Source of the DNA: Diphasiastrum complanatum
Lineage: Eukaryota; Streptophyta; Lycopodiopsida; Lycopodiales; Lycopodiaceae
Assembly (NCBI GenBank): GCA_029204225.1
Contig: CM055096.1
Location: forward strand, 61,052,957 to 61,116,956
Length of the DNA: 64,000 nt
Reading direction: 5' to 3'
Under the pieces are notes generated by a model, which saw only the letters and a list, made by a program, of their open reading frames with translations, was not told the DNA's origin and did not search any database. A program made the position numbers and the translations under genes. This document shows, one piece after another, positions 37,205-48,422 of the stretch; the first letter of the stretch is position 1; every line of letters starts with the position of its first letter.

Positions 37205-38320
37205 TGGTTGGTCACAAGTATGATCCGTTGTTGATGAATCATCATCCTCTTTTTGAGCCTGTTACATACCTATGTAACTAGCGATACTTCAGACCCCTAA
37301 TAGTCCATTTAGTGTTGGGGGCTATATGGCAAGGTACCCTTAGGATTAAGGGTATGTGCCCTTGGATAAGGGAAGGCAAGTGACTATACCTTAGTTGGAG
37401 GTATGGGGTCACGTGACCCTTGGATAAGGGGTACCCTTACTATTAAGGGTAGGTGCCTTAGATTAAGGTAATAGTGTCATTGATAAAGGGTAGGTAGGTG
37501 TCTATGCCTTGGATGGAGGTATGGAATCTAGTGAGGTGTTAGAAAGTCATTGGATGACTATTTTTTTAAACCTTGGGCCTCAACCTTGAACCATATCACT
37601 TTATTGGTCTAGGACCAAAGTATACTTGCACAACTTGGGCAATGGGACCTAGTAGGAGGGCGCCCTTCTAAAGTGTCCACTGAGTCCCCAACTCCCACAA
37701 GAAAGGCATTCAAAGAGTCATAGTTTATGGAAGGAGTCTCTTGACATTCCATAAGCCTATGGAGGCTCTTGGAAATTCTTTAACTCCCCTAGGCTTCTCT
37801 CGCTCTCATTGGATGAGCATGGAACTCCATAGTGCATTGGGGGGTCCATGGGCCATCTATATGAGGGTAGTAGGGCGCCCATTGTGGAGGGGGAGATCTC
37901 TCTTGTTTGCTTGGCTTATGCTCTAGTGTTGCTACTAGTGTGTAGAGTGCTTTCTTGTGGTAGTATGCTTGAGGTTTGGATCTTGCTTATGGTATGGGAC
38001 ATAAGTAGGGCTTGGATCTTGAGTATGCTATGGAGTGTTGTGGTATGCTTGTGATTTGTTTATGGTTAACAAGGGGGTGCTAGATAGGTCTTGCTTGGAG
38101 CTTGGATCTAGCTATGGTTGGGTGGTGAATACTTGAGACCAACTTGTTATCTATCTTTGTGTTTAAAGAGTAGGGACACAGGTGGAGGAGAGATGCTTGG
38201 AGGCTTGCAGATCCCTACTTGCAGGTGGAGGCATCCTAGCTTGGAGTTGGGAAGCATCTTGAAGCTTGCAGGTTGCTTGGAGGACATTTGGAGGCTCTAC
38301 CTTGGATTTGGAGGACTTCC
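37205..38320. other. Unidentified 1.1-kb block replacing the RT core
   Basis: This block sits between the protease and the RT end, where about 600 bp of RT should be. It is GT-rich on the plus strand, with repeated words such as CCCTTGGATAAGGG (about 37360 and 37417) and GCTTGGAGCTTGGATC, and later GCTTGGAGGCTTGCAG variants. No domain was recognised. It may be an LTR or a non-autonomous element inserted together with a deletion. No target duplication was found. Confidence 0.6.
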
Positions 38321-38640
38321 TCATCTATTTGTAAAAGAGCCACTGGTTTGATAGTCCAAGTTACAGGATCAACCTTGACTGCACGTTCACGATTTTCAAA
38401 AGTGATTTTTCTTGTACCCCAGTTATGAATTACTTGCGCAACTCGTAACCATGGGCATCCCAATAGAACTCGGTAGACATTTGGTGCTTCCGGTAAGTCC
38501 ATTACTACGAAAGTAATGACGAACTGTACTCCGACAATTCTGACAGGTATATCTTCAACTATTCCTCGTGGACGAACTGTCGTTTGATCAGCCAGCTTAA
38601 TGGCAAAAGTCGCAGGCTTTATCTTTGCCCCACTTTGCAC
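38320..38640 (-). pseudogene. Retropepsin-like protease end of the inserted element
   Basis: The minus strand reads TFAIKLADQTTVRPRGIVED, VPVRIVGVQFVITFVV-like segments and VYRVLLGCPWLRVAQVIHNW. This is the second half of a gypsy aspartic protease, whose family ends in hhLGRPWL. The first part, with the catalytic Asp, is in another frame toward 38700 (a MIDGGSG-like reading). It is broken by the frame change near 38640. Confidence 0.75.
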
Positions 38641-38749
38641 ATGGCTTTGTAGAAATCAGGTTAACTCCCGAACCGCCATCTATCATGATTGCTTCGTTAG
38701 AAAATTGTCTATGTTGTATCGGTAGGGTGATATTTTTTTGCTCACTTTG

Positions 38750-39285
38750 TCAAACTGCTCCAACATGGAGTACTTCATTAGATTCTTCAAATCTAGCACA
38801 AAAAAGTGGTTCTTGATGTACTTCTGGTTCAACTTGAGTTAACTTTTGCGCTAATACTTCTTTTGCTTTTGGCACCAACTTCAGGAACTCTCCCAATGAA
38901 ATATTGATCTTAGTAGACAAAATACTCATGAGTAGTTCTGTTTGCGAGGCTTCTGGTTCAGTCATCTTGAAGGGTTCTTCATGATGATGCAATTGAACAT
39001 TCATATCTGTATGAGGATTATTCGGTGGTTGCACTGGTGAAGAATGAACTTCAGTTGTTGCTCTAGTAGCTTCAAGCTCCTCTTCCTCTTCCAAATGTTT
39101 AGTCCATTGCCTCATATCCTGATATCTTCTATTTTCTGCATGAAAATTTGGATAGACTCCAAATGCTGTTGGCATATCAATCAATGGTATAGAATCAGCA
39201 GGTACTAGATCTGCTACAAGTTCTTTTTGCTTTTGTGCTCTAGTAACCACCATAAAGGGTAAAAACATGCTGCAGACTGAAAAAT
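38750..39285 (-). pseudogene. gag-protease linker region of the inserted element
   Basis: An open minus-strand frame starting MVVTRAQKQKELVADLVPAD. It contains an acidic patch (EEEEELEATRATTEV), a His-rich patch and the helix-like STKINISLGEFLKLVPKAKE. It begins shortly after the primer-binding site and runs toward the protease. It is too short for a whole gag, and no zinc knuckle is present. Its length and position suggest a deleted gag. Confidence 0.65.
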
Positions 39286-39294
39286 TGGCGTAGC

Positions 39295-39312
39295 TCCCCG
39301 ACAACGGTGCCA
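39295..39312 (-). other. Primer-binding site, tRNA-Asp type
   Basis: On the minus strand TGGCACCGTTGTCGGGGA follows LTR C after a short ATTT spacer. It is complementary to the 3' end of plant tRNA-Asp (TGGCGCCGTTGCCGGGGA) at 16 of 18 positions. The two differences are G-to-A and C-to-T transitions. Confidence 0.82.
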
Positions 39313-39316
39313 AAAT

Positions 39317-40049
39317 TGTATTGGGTTTCTTTCCTTGCCTATTTTCAACCCAAGATCTAATCAATCTAGCATGAAGGAAATGAAGTTAGTTGTCACGCGT
39401 AAGTTCGTTCCCATGAGAGCGATAGCATAATTCAGATTTCAGCATGAATGGGAGATTCACATCTAACTCTAATATCCATTAACTCTAAACATTAACACTA
39501 AGATCCACAATAAAGATAGCTTACTCTTTCTCTCTCTCCCTTTCTCTCTCATGAAAAGTATAAAAACATGCAATCCCAAATACAATCAGATCCAAGAATT
39601 AACAAATCCAAAAAAAGCATGAGAGTTGGAGAAAAAGTGATAGAGAGGAAGGACATTCATAAATCCATTTCACAAGAGAACCAATCTGCTTTATTGAAAT
39701 GAATATATGTACATGTGTAGGAAACTCGAGCTGGTCCCTTTTTATAGTAGAGAGGAGGACCCTGGCCTCTGAATCCTATTGGTCCATTTCTGCTTCCCTA
39801 ACTATTCAAATTTAAAAAAGAGTGGGAACCATCCAAAATTGGAGGGAAACCCAACTTTATTCACTAACTTGACATTTAGGCCCTGCGACATTAAAAGTCC
39901 CGCAAAAAGGCCCAAAGTCCTTTTATTGACTTCCTAATTATCAAATAACTATGTGATCATCGAGTTGGACTTACATATGCAGGGTGCCTAATCCCTCTCA
40001 CTTATTAACTAGGGTTAGGGTTGCCTCGGGATCCGCAAACCCTCCAACA
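39317..40049 (-). repeat. LTR C (5' LTR of the internal region)
   Basis: Runs on the minus strand from TGTTGGAGG at 40049 to CCCAATACA at 39317 and is followed by the tRNA-Asp primer site. It is closely similar to LTRs A and B along its whole length, with scattered substitutions, which indicates an old insertion. It has the same telo-box-like AACCCTAACCCTAG. Confidence 0.94.
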
Positions 40050-40739
40050 GTTATGTGGTCCATCTAGCCTCGGGGTCGAATACAGAAGTTTGGGATGTCA
40101 AAGTCCCTATGCAAGATTATACTGATCAGTTCAACTTCTATGTTATAAAACTTGATAGACTTGATGTAATCCTAGGGTATGAATGGTTTTTGGAAATCAA
40201 ATTCCTTGGAAATAGATTTTAAAAATCATACTTCGGTATTTAAAAATATGTTTGATAAGATAGTCTCTATTTTTGGATAAACAGATGTAATCCCATTGCT
40301 GATGCTTTCCTCAATAGAAGTTATTAAAACGCTTTCTTTATTTTGTTTAAAAATCTCGAGTGCATTATTGTGATATAAGTGATGATGTGAATGTGTTTTC
40401 TTGTTTTAACACCGAAAATTCTCATCATGAACAAATTCTAATTCAACATTTAAAACAAGAGTTCAATGATGTTTTTCCTAAATAGCTACCTTATGGCTTA
40501 CCACCCGTTTAGTCAGTCGACCATAAGATAAATTTATTGTCCGATAGCCGCCCCATTTTAAGACAACCTTATAGGTGTAGTCAAAAGGAAGAGGGGGAAG
40601 TGGCTAGGCAAATCGAGCAATATTTTAGGATGGGACACATTAGGCCCTTATTGTGGATGCTTCAACTGCCAAGGCATGTTCTTCTTGTGGACCAGGTTGA
40701 GAGGAGAGAGGTGGTGAGGGGTTAGATTCGACAATGTGT

Positions 40740-42902
40740 TGAGATTCTGGAAAAAAATGGGGTTGGATGAAGAGAGAGTTAGTGGTGTTGAAGCGGAAGA
40801 GTGGAAGAGATTGTGTTGGGAGGAAGTACCACCAGTTTCTTGCGATTTAGTTGGTGGAGGAGCTGCCGATACTTGTCGTGGTCCTTGGAATGTCGAGCCT
40901 TGATTGATTGATGGAGGCTACCCCATCTCCACCATCGAATCCATCGTAATGATGCCCGGAGTTGTGAAACTGGGCATGTTCGGCATGGACGGAAGGTGTC
41001 GATTGTGTGGTCGCATTTATCTTTTTTGCCACGGTGGCAATATGTTGGTTTAGGGCCTCGATGGAGAAGCATAGGATTGCTGCATTTTGGTATGTTGCTC
41101 TGTCGTGGCCTTTAACTTATGTGCCAACTTTTGATATGCCTCCACTAGAATCTGAGCTCCATCGGGAATAGCTAGAGGTGTGGAGATGGGAGATTTGTTG
41201 GTCCTTGAGCAGGAGTTGGTGCTGGAGATTGCTAAGCATCTGTTGCTGTTGTTGGATGTGTGTGTTCAAATCCTGGATTTGTTGTTGTTGTTGATTGAAA
41301 TCTTCCTCCAACCTTGCCTTCTCCTTTTGAAGATCTGCAAGGGCTCCATCGTTGAATTGTCGCATTGTGGATTGACCTCCTAAGGTGCCAAAGATGTTGT
41401 ACTGGAGCTCATTCACCAACCAAACCACTTTATGGGCTGCGAGTAGTAAGGTCCAATGTCAGGAAGTGTGTGCGTATAGTTTAGGTAGAGCATGGGATTG
41501 AATGGAAGAAAATCTGGAATTGGTGGAGAGGATGAATTGTGAGAAAATGGTGGAGGTGATTGAGGTATGAGAGGAGGAGATTGAGTTTTGAGAGGAAGTG
41601 ATTGTGGAGGTGATTGAGTTTTGGTAGGAGAAGAGTGGATGGTAGTGGTGGTTACTGAGCTGGATTGGGTTTGCAATAGTAAGTGTAGTGCAAAGTCATC
41701 TACGTTGACCGAGGAGTCAAGTAGAGTGGAGGTATGTACAAGAGATGGCTTTTTTGGAATGATAGAATCAAAGCCCATGTTAAGCGAAATGGAAAGTGTG
41801 GTTACGGTAGTAGATGGTGGGGGTAGTGGTGCAAGGGCAGTTGTGTTGTGATGATACATGAATAGTTGAAATTATCAGAGTTGGCAGGACCACGCCTAAT
41901 GGCCCTGAGCCGGAAGCGTTTGAATCTAAAGAGCTGCATGTTGTTGTTATTGCTTGTCTTCTTTGATGGGCCTGTTGAAGTAGGGCCTCTTGTTGTGCGA
42001 AAACCTCTAATGATACCTGAGAGAATTTCAAGCTCCCTCTGGATTCAGCATACTCTACTCCTATATCACTGAATAAGATATCAAGGGAGATGTCTTCTTC
42101 TGTACTAATAGCCTTACCCTTCTACTTCTTAGTAGAAGGTGCAATTGAGGCAGTGTCTATTGACACTTGAGGGTTCGGCTGCTTTCTGTTTCTAGGGAAC
42201 AAGGTCTCGAGTTCCTTGAGGGTTGTCGTTGTCTTGCACCCCAGGTGTTGTTGGACCATCATTTGCAAAAGATAACCACACTTAGTGGTAGCTTTGCGTT
42301 GTTTGAGGGCCAAGCACAATTTCTCAGCAATCTTCTATGCCCACTTAAAAGTGTGAGTGGGGTCGTCCATCATCATGGTTAATGCAAATAGGTAGCTAGG
42401 TGGAATGCGATCCATGCGGACAATGTGAACCTCAGTCAAGATCATAAGAAATTATGTCGCAACTCATAGCTTTGGATCATTTATCAGCTTCGTGGCAAGA
42501 TCATCATTGGTGTGAGCGATGGTTTTGTCGTCGTCGAGCAAGAACTTTTTGAAGTAGTTGTGGTCATAGTTGGTGCCTTGCCATGGATTAACTTACCAGT
42601 GTGTGGAAAATCTATCAGTTGGACCCTAGCTGGTGTGATGTCAATGGTAATGTAACTGCCATCCTTGGAGGGAATCCGAAAGGAGTGGAATTCATCTGAG
42701 TAGGAGGAGTAGGCAACACGTACCAAACTTTCATGTTGTTGCTCAGGAAGGTGTAGCAAATTAAAACCAAGACGAATGAAAATGTCATTGGCTAATTGCA
42801 ATGTTGCTGAATGAATCTTGATTTCCACTAAAAAGATATTGCCCTGTAAGATTTTGTGGCCTTATGGCGACGCAGTGAGAGTGAGGGATCTCTAGAAGCC
42901 AT
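40740..42902 (-). pseudogene. Athila-like 'plant transposon protein' ORF, decayed
   Basis: The start ATG is at 42902-42900 (MASRDPSLSLRRHKATKSYR). A TAG at 42830-42828 and a frame change follow. Then come FIRLGFNLLHLPEQQHESLV, FRIPSKDGSYITIDITPARV and IDFPHTGKLIHG, the pattern of the putative plant transposon protein of Athila-type elements. Later pieces are IAEKLCLALKQRKATTK, a Pro/Ser/Thr-rich stretch (41413-41859), a Gln-rich coiled coil (41117-41428; QQQQQIQDLNTHIQQQQQML) and a basic end (about 40779-41072). At least four frame breaks. A TATA box stands upstream. It lies 3' of the integrase of the gypsy pol at 43.5-46.4 kb, so it may be an extra ORF of that element or the gag of another. 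Confidence 0.6.
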
Positions 42903-43017
42903 GGAAGAAATAGTAGAATGATTCTAGATAGTTATAGAAATTTTAAAAATTTTAAAAATTTCAGCATGAACTCACTTGCAAAAATCTAGAATGAACTGGT
43001 GGAGAGGATGGGTGAGG

Positions 43018-43030
43018 CCTATATATAGAC
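43018..43030 (-). promoter_or_regulatory. TATA box upstream of the Athila-like ORF
   Basis: The minus strand reads GTCTATATATAGG about 116 bp before the ATG at 42902, the typical distance for TATA, start site and a short leader. It may be the LTR promoter of the element or an internal promoter for this ORF. Confidence 0.55.
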
Positions 43031-43450
43031 TTTTTTTGGCAGAAAATCGCAAATTCACCTAGTAATCGCCCTCAGTGCCCACGATTTTTCAATGACATTT
43101 ACGAATTTCGAGGCAATGTTATGAGGTCCGACGAGTTCTTGTAAGTGACTTTTGTACAAAAAATCAGTGGAATTGTCTAACAAAACAAAAATTGGTATGA
43201 TGAGAATTTGTAGATGGTACAGAGAAATCATGCAACTAATTTTGAGGATCATCGGAATATCTATGCATTCTGTAGGTGAGGATCTGATGCAAATAAGTTG
43301 TTTTTTTCTATTCCAGAAAAGTCTGACTCTGAGTTAGAATTCGTGGAGGTAATAAATGAATCATATACAATAAAAATGGGTCTAGGCGAATTCTATCTAA
43401 TGTGATTGTGCATAAAAAATAGTTGTTCCAGATGGAATAATCTATTAGCT
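43031..43450. other. Spacer between gypsy integrase and Athila-like ORF
   Basis: No domain is visible. An LTR may end here, just upstream of the TATA box, but I could not find a second copy in the window to prove it. Confidence 0.4.
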
Positions 43451-43479
43451 AGAATCTGTCGATTATCAAGCTCTAGATT

Positions 43480-44230
43480 ATATGCAACTCATAGGGATGG
43501 AATATGGAATTCCATAGGCATGACGGCTTCCTGGCCATGTACTAGTTGGAAAGGGGTTAAACATGTGGCTCTTTTCAGGGTATTGCGATAGGCCCATAGA
43601 GCAGCATGAAGTTTCAGTTCCCAATCGGATCGGCTGGACTTGACGGTCTTGGTTAGAACACCAAATAAGATTTTGTTGGTGGATTCCGCTTGGCCATTGC
43701 ATCATGGATAATACGGAGAACTTTTGCAATGTACCACAAAGAATTTTGGAAGTAGATCTGCTATGACAGAGTTAAAAAAATGCGTATCCCTATCGCTAAT
43801 AAGTTGTAGAGGACATCTGAAACGAATGATAACCTATTCATAGAAAAATTTTGGAGTAGAACGAGCGTCGGCATTTTGAACAACTCTAGCTTCGGCCCAT
43901 TTGGTACAGTAGTCTGTAACCGCTACAATATATCTAAATTGAGTGTGTCGAACAGTGGGACTGATCGGTCCAACATAATCAATCTCCCATTTCTAGAAAA
44001 CTTGATCAGTCGTGACATGGTGTAAAGGCATATAGTCCATTTTTTGAAAGTGTTTCGTTCGCTGACAAACATCATAGGCCTTTACGTAGGTGTGCGTACC
44101 TTTGAAGAGAGTTGGCCACCAAAATCTTGCCAAGAAGATTTTTTTGGCGGTCGTTTTGGAAGAGAAATGACCAGCTCCAACACCTTCATGGGTTAGGAAT
44201 ATAACTAAGATTATTTACCTTCAGTAAGAC
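43480..44230 (-). pseudogene. gypsy integrase, frame-broken
   Basis: Readable blocks on the minus strand: DYCTKWAEARVVQNADAR, LQLISDRDTHF, NGQAESTNKILFGVLTKTVK, SDWELKLHAALWAYRNTLKR and TPFQLVHGQEAVMPMEFHIP. The second catalytic Asp and the Glu are present. Frames change between blocks. Confidence 0.82.
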
Positions 44231-44489
44231 ATCGTCGGATAATTCCATCTAATCCTTGCTTGTACAGTTGTTCTGCAATTAGCGTATAAGATTCTGTTTT
44301 GAGGACCAACACACATTGTTTGAGTTTAGATAAGGAGGGATCCATCTGCCTTGAAATCAAATATTCAGTAATACCCTTGGCCCAAACTGGGGTATAGTCA
44401 ACTTGAAAAAAAATGGCATCAGATAAATCATCGTCCATGCCTTGGTCTGGAGTTGGTAGATTAGAGATTCGGGATAGATGATCTGCTAT

Positions 44490-44949
44490 AAAATATTGAA
44501 CTCCCTTTCTAACAATAATTCGAAACTCAAACTCGCATAACGACAAGATTCGTCGAGTAATGCGGTGGTTGTGCAAGTTTTATTGATGAGGTAGAGAAGT
44601 GCTTGATGATCAATGAAGAACACAAAAACTTTTCCCAGGAGATAATGGCGAAACTTATAAACTGCATACACCATTGCCAAGGCTTCATGATCGGTAGTGG
44701 TGTAATTGACCTCAGCGGGGATCAATTGTTTACTGAGAAATCGGATTGGATAATCTTTTTTGAATTCTTCGGGTTTGCTGAGCACTGTCCCAATGGCATA
44801 CTTGGATGCATCGGTATGCACATGAAATATTTTGGAGTAATCATGAGCCTGGAGAATAGGTGCATTGGTGAGGGCTTCTTTCAACTGAGTGAACGCAACT
44901 CGTTGTTCATTAGTCCATTTGGGAACAACGACCACCTTATAAATTAATC
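44490..44949 (-). pseudogene. gypsy RNase H
   Basis: Reads KIFHVHTDASKYAIGTVLSK with the catalytic Asp, then RFLSKQLIPAEVNYTTTDHE with the catalytic Glu/His neighbourhood, and KVFVFFIDHQALLYLI with the second Asp. It is continuous with the RT frame. The shift into the next frame occurs near 44570. Confidence 0.88.
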
Positions 44950-45636
44950 GTGCTTTATTTGCGAAATCGAGAATGAAGCAGCGATAATAATTAGCGTGGC
45001 CTAGGAATAGATAGACTTCGCAGATATTACGTGGTTCTGGCAGATTTTGAATGATCAAGACCTTGTCAGGATCAGTTGTGATGCCATTTTTTGAAATGAG
45101 ATGCCCTAAGACGATGTCATGTGTTACCCAAATCTGGCATTTTTCAAGGTTCAAGGAGATTCCGAAGCATTGACATTGGATTAAAAAAAAATTCAGCACA
45201 GACAGATGACGTGTTTTTTCTGAATGCGCTCCTAAATTGTCCAAGTAAACTTCTAGGGTATCTCCCATCTGCTGAGAAATGGCAACTTGCATAACACGTT
45301 GGAATGTGCTAGGGGCATTACAGAGATCGAAGGACATTAATTTCCAACATAAAGTTCCTCATTTTGTGGCAAAAATGTTTTATGTTGATCTTCTTCAGTA
45401 ATTTGAATCATATTGTAGCCACTAAAGCCATCTAAGAATGAGTAGGCCTCATCTCTTGCTAGATTTTCTAAGATAGATTTGTTGAAAGATAATAGAAAAT
45501 GATCACGTTTTGTGATGGCATTAAGTTTTTTAAACTCAACACAGATGCGGAGCTTTCCATTTTTCTTAGGAACGATGACGAATGGGGAAACCCACTCAGT
45601 ATGTTCGATTTCATAGATGAATCCTACATCTAACAA
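44950..45636 (-). pseudogene. gypsy reverse transcriptase, catalytic box mutated
   Basis: Fingers: EWVSPFVIVPKKNGKLRICV and FKKLNAITKRDHFLL. Palm: YSFLDGFSGYNMIQI with the first catalytic Asp. A frame break near 45337-45345 precedes MSFDLCNAPSTFQRVM. The active-site box, normally Y-[LVM]-D-D, reads VYLDNLGAHS, so the second Asp is Asn. Thumb: GHLISKNGITTDPDKV and LFLGHANYYRCFI. It is dead by both frame break and active-site change. Confidence 0.9.
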
Positions 45637-45741
45637 GTCGTTGTAATTCTTCTTTTATTTTAGCCTTGTAGATGGGATTGCATCTGTAGGGACGTCTAGC
45701 AGTTGGCCTCGCACCCAGTTTAAGGGGAATACGATGCACTA

Positions 45742-45978
45742 CTACTTGGATGAGACTCCTTCCATGTGTTTATAGGACAAGGCAAAGACATGTCGATATT
45801 TGCACAAAAGTTTCTCAAGCCTTTTGCGTTGTTCCCAATTGAGGTGAGCCCCGACGTGAACAATGCATTCGTTATTTTCATTGGGCTCACTCAAGGATAG
45901 AGTGACGATTCGTGCAGGGCCTTCATAAGGTGAATTGCCATTCGGCTCACGTTGAGCTTGTGGTAATTGGATAGCCAC
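45742..45978 (-). pseudogene. gypsy pre-RT linker
   Basis: The frame reads ECIVHVGAHLNWEQRKRLEK then LLCKYRHVFALSYKHMEGVS. This is the conserved segment before the gypsy RT (hhLLxxYxDVFAWSYxDhPGI). It is interrupted shortly after by stops, before the RT frame at 45636. Confidence 0.8.
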
Positions 45979-46400
45979 ATCCTTGATCGTATAATCCTTA
46001 TATATGCAGACACATCATGTGCGGGTGATTCGAGGGGAGCCTTGTCTTTCAACTATTTGGATGGTGATTTGGGAGGTTCTGGGATTGGTGTATGAGCTAA
46101 GGATATTTCAGGAACTTTTCAAACAATGGTAAGATCTCTAGGTGGTTGAATGAGAAGCGGTTTCTTCATCTTCTCCTTCATGGTATTGCCACGAGGTTGT
46201 GGCTTTGGAGGACATGAGGTGTGTGGATGAGAAATCGGTGGCTCATCATGGAAGATTTCATCGTCGATTTGAAAAATGGTTTCTTCCTCACATAGGTCCC
46301 ACGAATAAATTGGTCATTTGACACATTATAGTTTGGTATCAGGTTTTTTGACCGTAACCTTGGCAACTGGTTCCACCTTGGATGAATGCTGCGAAAAATC

Positions 46401-47402
46401 GCAAGCTAATTCATCATTGGTAGCCATGCAATGTTTAACACTTCATCATTGTGTAGAAAAATATCAATAAAATTGATATTAATGATAGGCGTGTCTAGAT
46501 CATGAGGTCGTTTGTTATCACCAAGGGGAGTATAAGTATAATCAACCTAATTTTGAGCACAATAATCAGCATTCACGCAATCAATCATAGCCAAACTGTG
46601 GCTCTAGTTTATGATATCAGTAGATTCAACATAATGATCTTTCTCTTGGGTGGACACCTGCAAAAACGACCAAAGAAAGTAACAGAAAACTACAAACGTT
46701 GCCTAGAAGTGGCTAGCATAAAAAATGAACTGTAAAAGAAAACCAGAAATAAACACTACACAAACCAACATCAACCCACACACCTTATCATAAGAAAAAG
46801 AAAAAAACCCAACCCAACAACCAAGGAGCTCTCAGAAAGTAAGACATACCATAAAACAGACAGAAACATAACCTTCCAAAAGTAAGGTACAGGAAAAATG
46901 ACAGAAAGAAGAGAGGCACACCAAGGGAACAAAGCAAACCACCATCAAAAAACCGTAAACAACAATAAGGTAGGCTCAAACGAGAGCAACAACAAAAGCA
47001 ACAAAACAAGATCAAGAAAAACATAAAAAATACCTTATCAGAAGCCATTGATGAAGAGGAGAAACAAACTGATAGAATGAAAGCACTAAACAATCCCGCA
47101 GCTCCAGAAGACCAACGAAATCTCAGCATAACACCACCAAAGAAACAATGGGAAAGAAAAGTGAAGAGCATGAAACCAATAGAGGAGTAAAAAGCTAAAG
47201 GCATGAAGAAGGAAGCCATCAGACCGCCGCTCCCATCCGAAACACCTATCAAACTGTAAGAGGTAAAACACGCCACACAAAGGAGACGCTGGCGTAGGCT
47301 ACCGAGCCATGATCACCGGCTTTGCCTTTTTTTTGTAATTGTGACAAGTACAAATCAATATTAGTACAAATGTCACATTACATAGTGTATTTTTGTGTAT
47401 TT
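46401..47402. other. A-rich stretch with no assignable gene
   Basis: The plus strand is A-rich and locally open (for example a polar frame at 47041-47187). The minus strand shows a 162-codon hydrophobic frame that is just the complement of this A-rich DNA. A decayed protease reading of the neighbouring gypsy may extend to about 46500. Nothing else was recognised. Confidence 0.5.
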
Positions 47403-47486
47403 TTGTAGTCAAAAAATAGGCTTTTATGTGTGTGCATATATGTATTGTAGTCAAAAAATAGGCTTTTATGTGTGTGCATATATGTA
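47403..47486 (+). repeat. 42-bp exact tandem duplication
   Basis: Two adjacent copies (47403-47444 and 47445-47486) of a unit starting TTGTAGTCAAAAAATAGGC and ending CATATATGTA, identical by eye. The duplication is recent. Confidence 0.95.
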
Positions 47487-47639
47487 TTGTATGTAAGAGT
47501 AAGCAAAGAGTAGGATCTAGGTGTAACATAGGGAGAGTAGGGTGGGTTACCAACACCCTTACTGCATTCTATCTCTAAAATATCTTTAGTATATACCAGT
47601 AAAGCATGCCCGCCGATGGCAAGTGCCCACGCGCGCGTG

Positions 47640-48302
<663 letters not shown>

Positions 48303-48422
48303 AGAAATAACATGCCCAAAATTATTGCCAATAAACTCTTTAAAACGTTAGAATTCGAGCACATATAGGGTGGAATATTATTAGTATCGAAATCACAAAA
48401 GACTTGAAAGGGCTTATACCAT

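Larger units (their letters stand above)
32949..40049 (-). mobile_element. Inserted gypsy element with three LTRs and a palindromic LTR end
   Basis: Structure left to right: LTR A (32949-33672, plus orientation), a 13-bp spacer, LTR B (33686-34408, minus), an internal region (minus strand), LTR C (39317-40049, minus). Both outer ends therefore begin with the same LTR terminus TGTTGGAGG (U3 side), and the outer flanks carry the 5-bp direct repeat GTTAT (32944-32948 and 40050-40054). The whole palindrome was thus integrated as one molecule. Internal order on the minus strand is primer site, gag-like region, protease, an unidentified block, RT end, RNase H, integrase and polypurine tract. The coding parts are broken. 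Confidence 0.9.
32826..40660 (+). mobile_element. Host Ty3/gypsy fragment (plus strand) split by a 7.1-kb insertion
   Basis: Left part 32826-32948 and right part 40055-40660 are one protease-to-RT segment in plus orientation. The left part reads EVNVLFDSEKTHNFLNARLV ... TMASDHCY. The right part continues VVHLASGSNTEVWDVKVPMQ ... LDVILGYEWF. After a decayed spacer, the start of an RT follows (INLLSDSRPILRQPYRCSQK ... EGEVARQIEQYFRMGHIRP). The protease catalytic triplet is DSE instead of D-[ST]-G. RT stops at about 40660. The two halves share the GTTAT duplicated by the inserted element. Confidence 0.88.
43450..46400 (-). mobile_element. Ty3/gypsy pol (second copy), decayed
   Basis: Minus-strand order: protease-linked region (46400-45742), RT (45636-about 44950), RNase H (about 44930-44490), linker and integrase zinc region (44576-44211), integrase core (about 44000-43480). 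It has many frameshifts but keeps long open parts. The lineage resembles that of the palindromic element (same DYxTKW and NGQAES integrase style). Confidence 0.88.

Noticed and set aside
46788-47276. 162-codon hydrophobic minus-strand frame that looks like a multi-pass membrane protein
   Set aside because: It is the complement of A-rich, polar-coding plus-strand DNA. Phe/Leu/Cys/Ser bias is expected, and no family pattern is visible.
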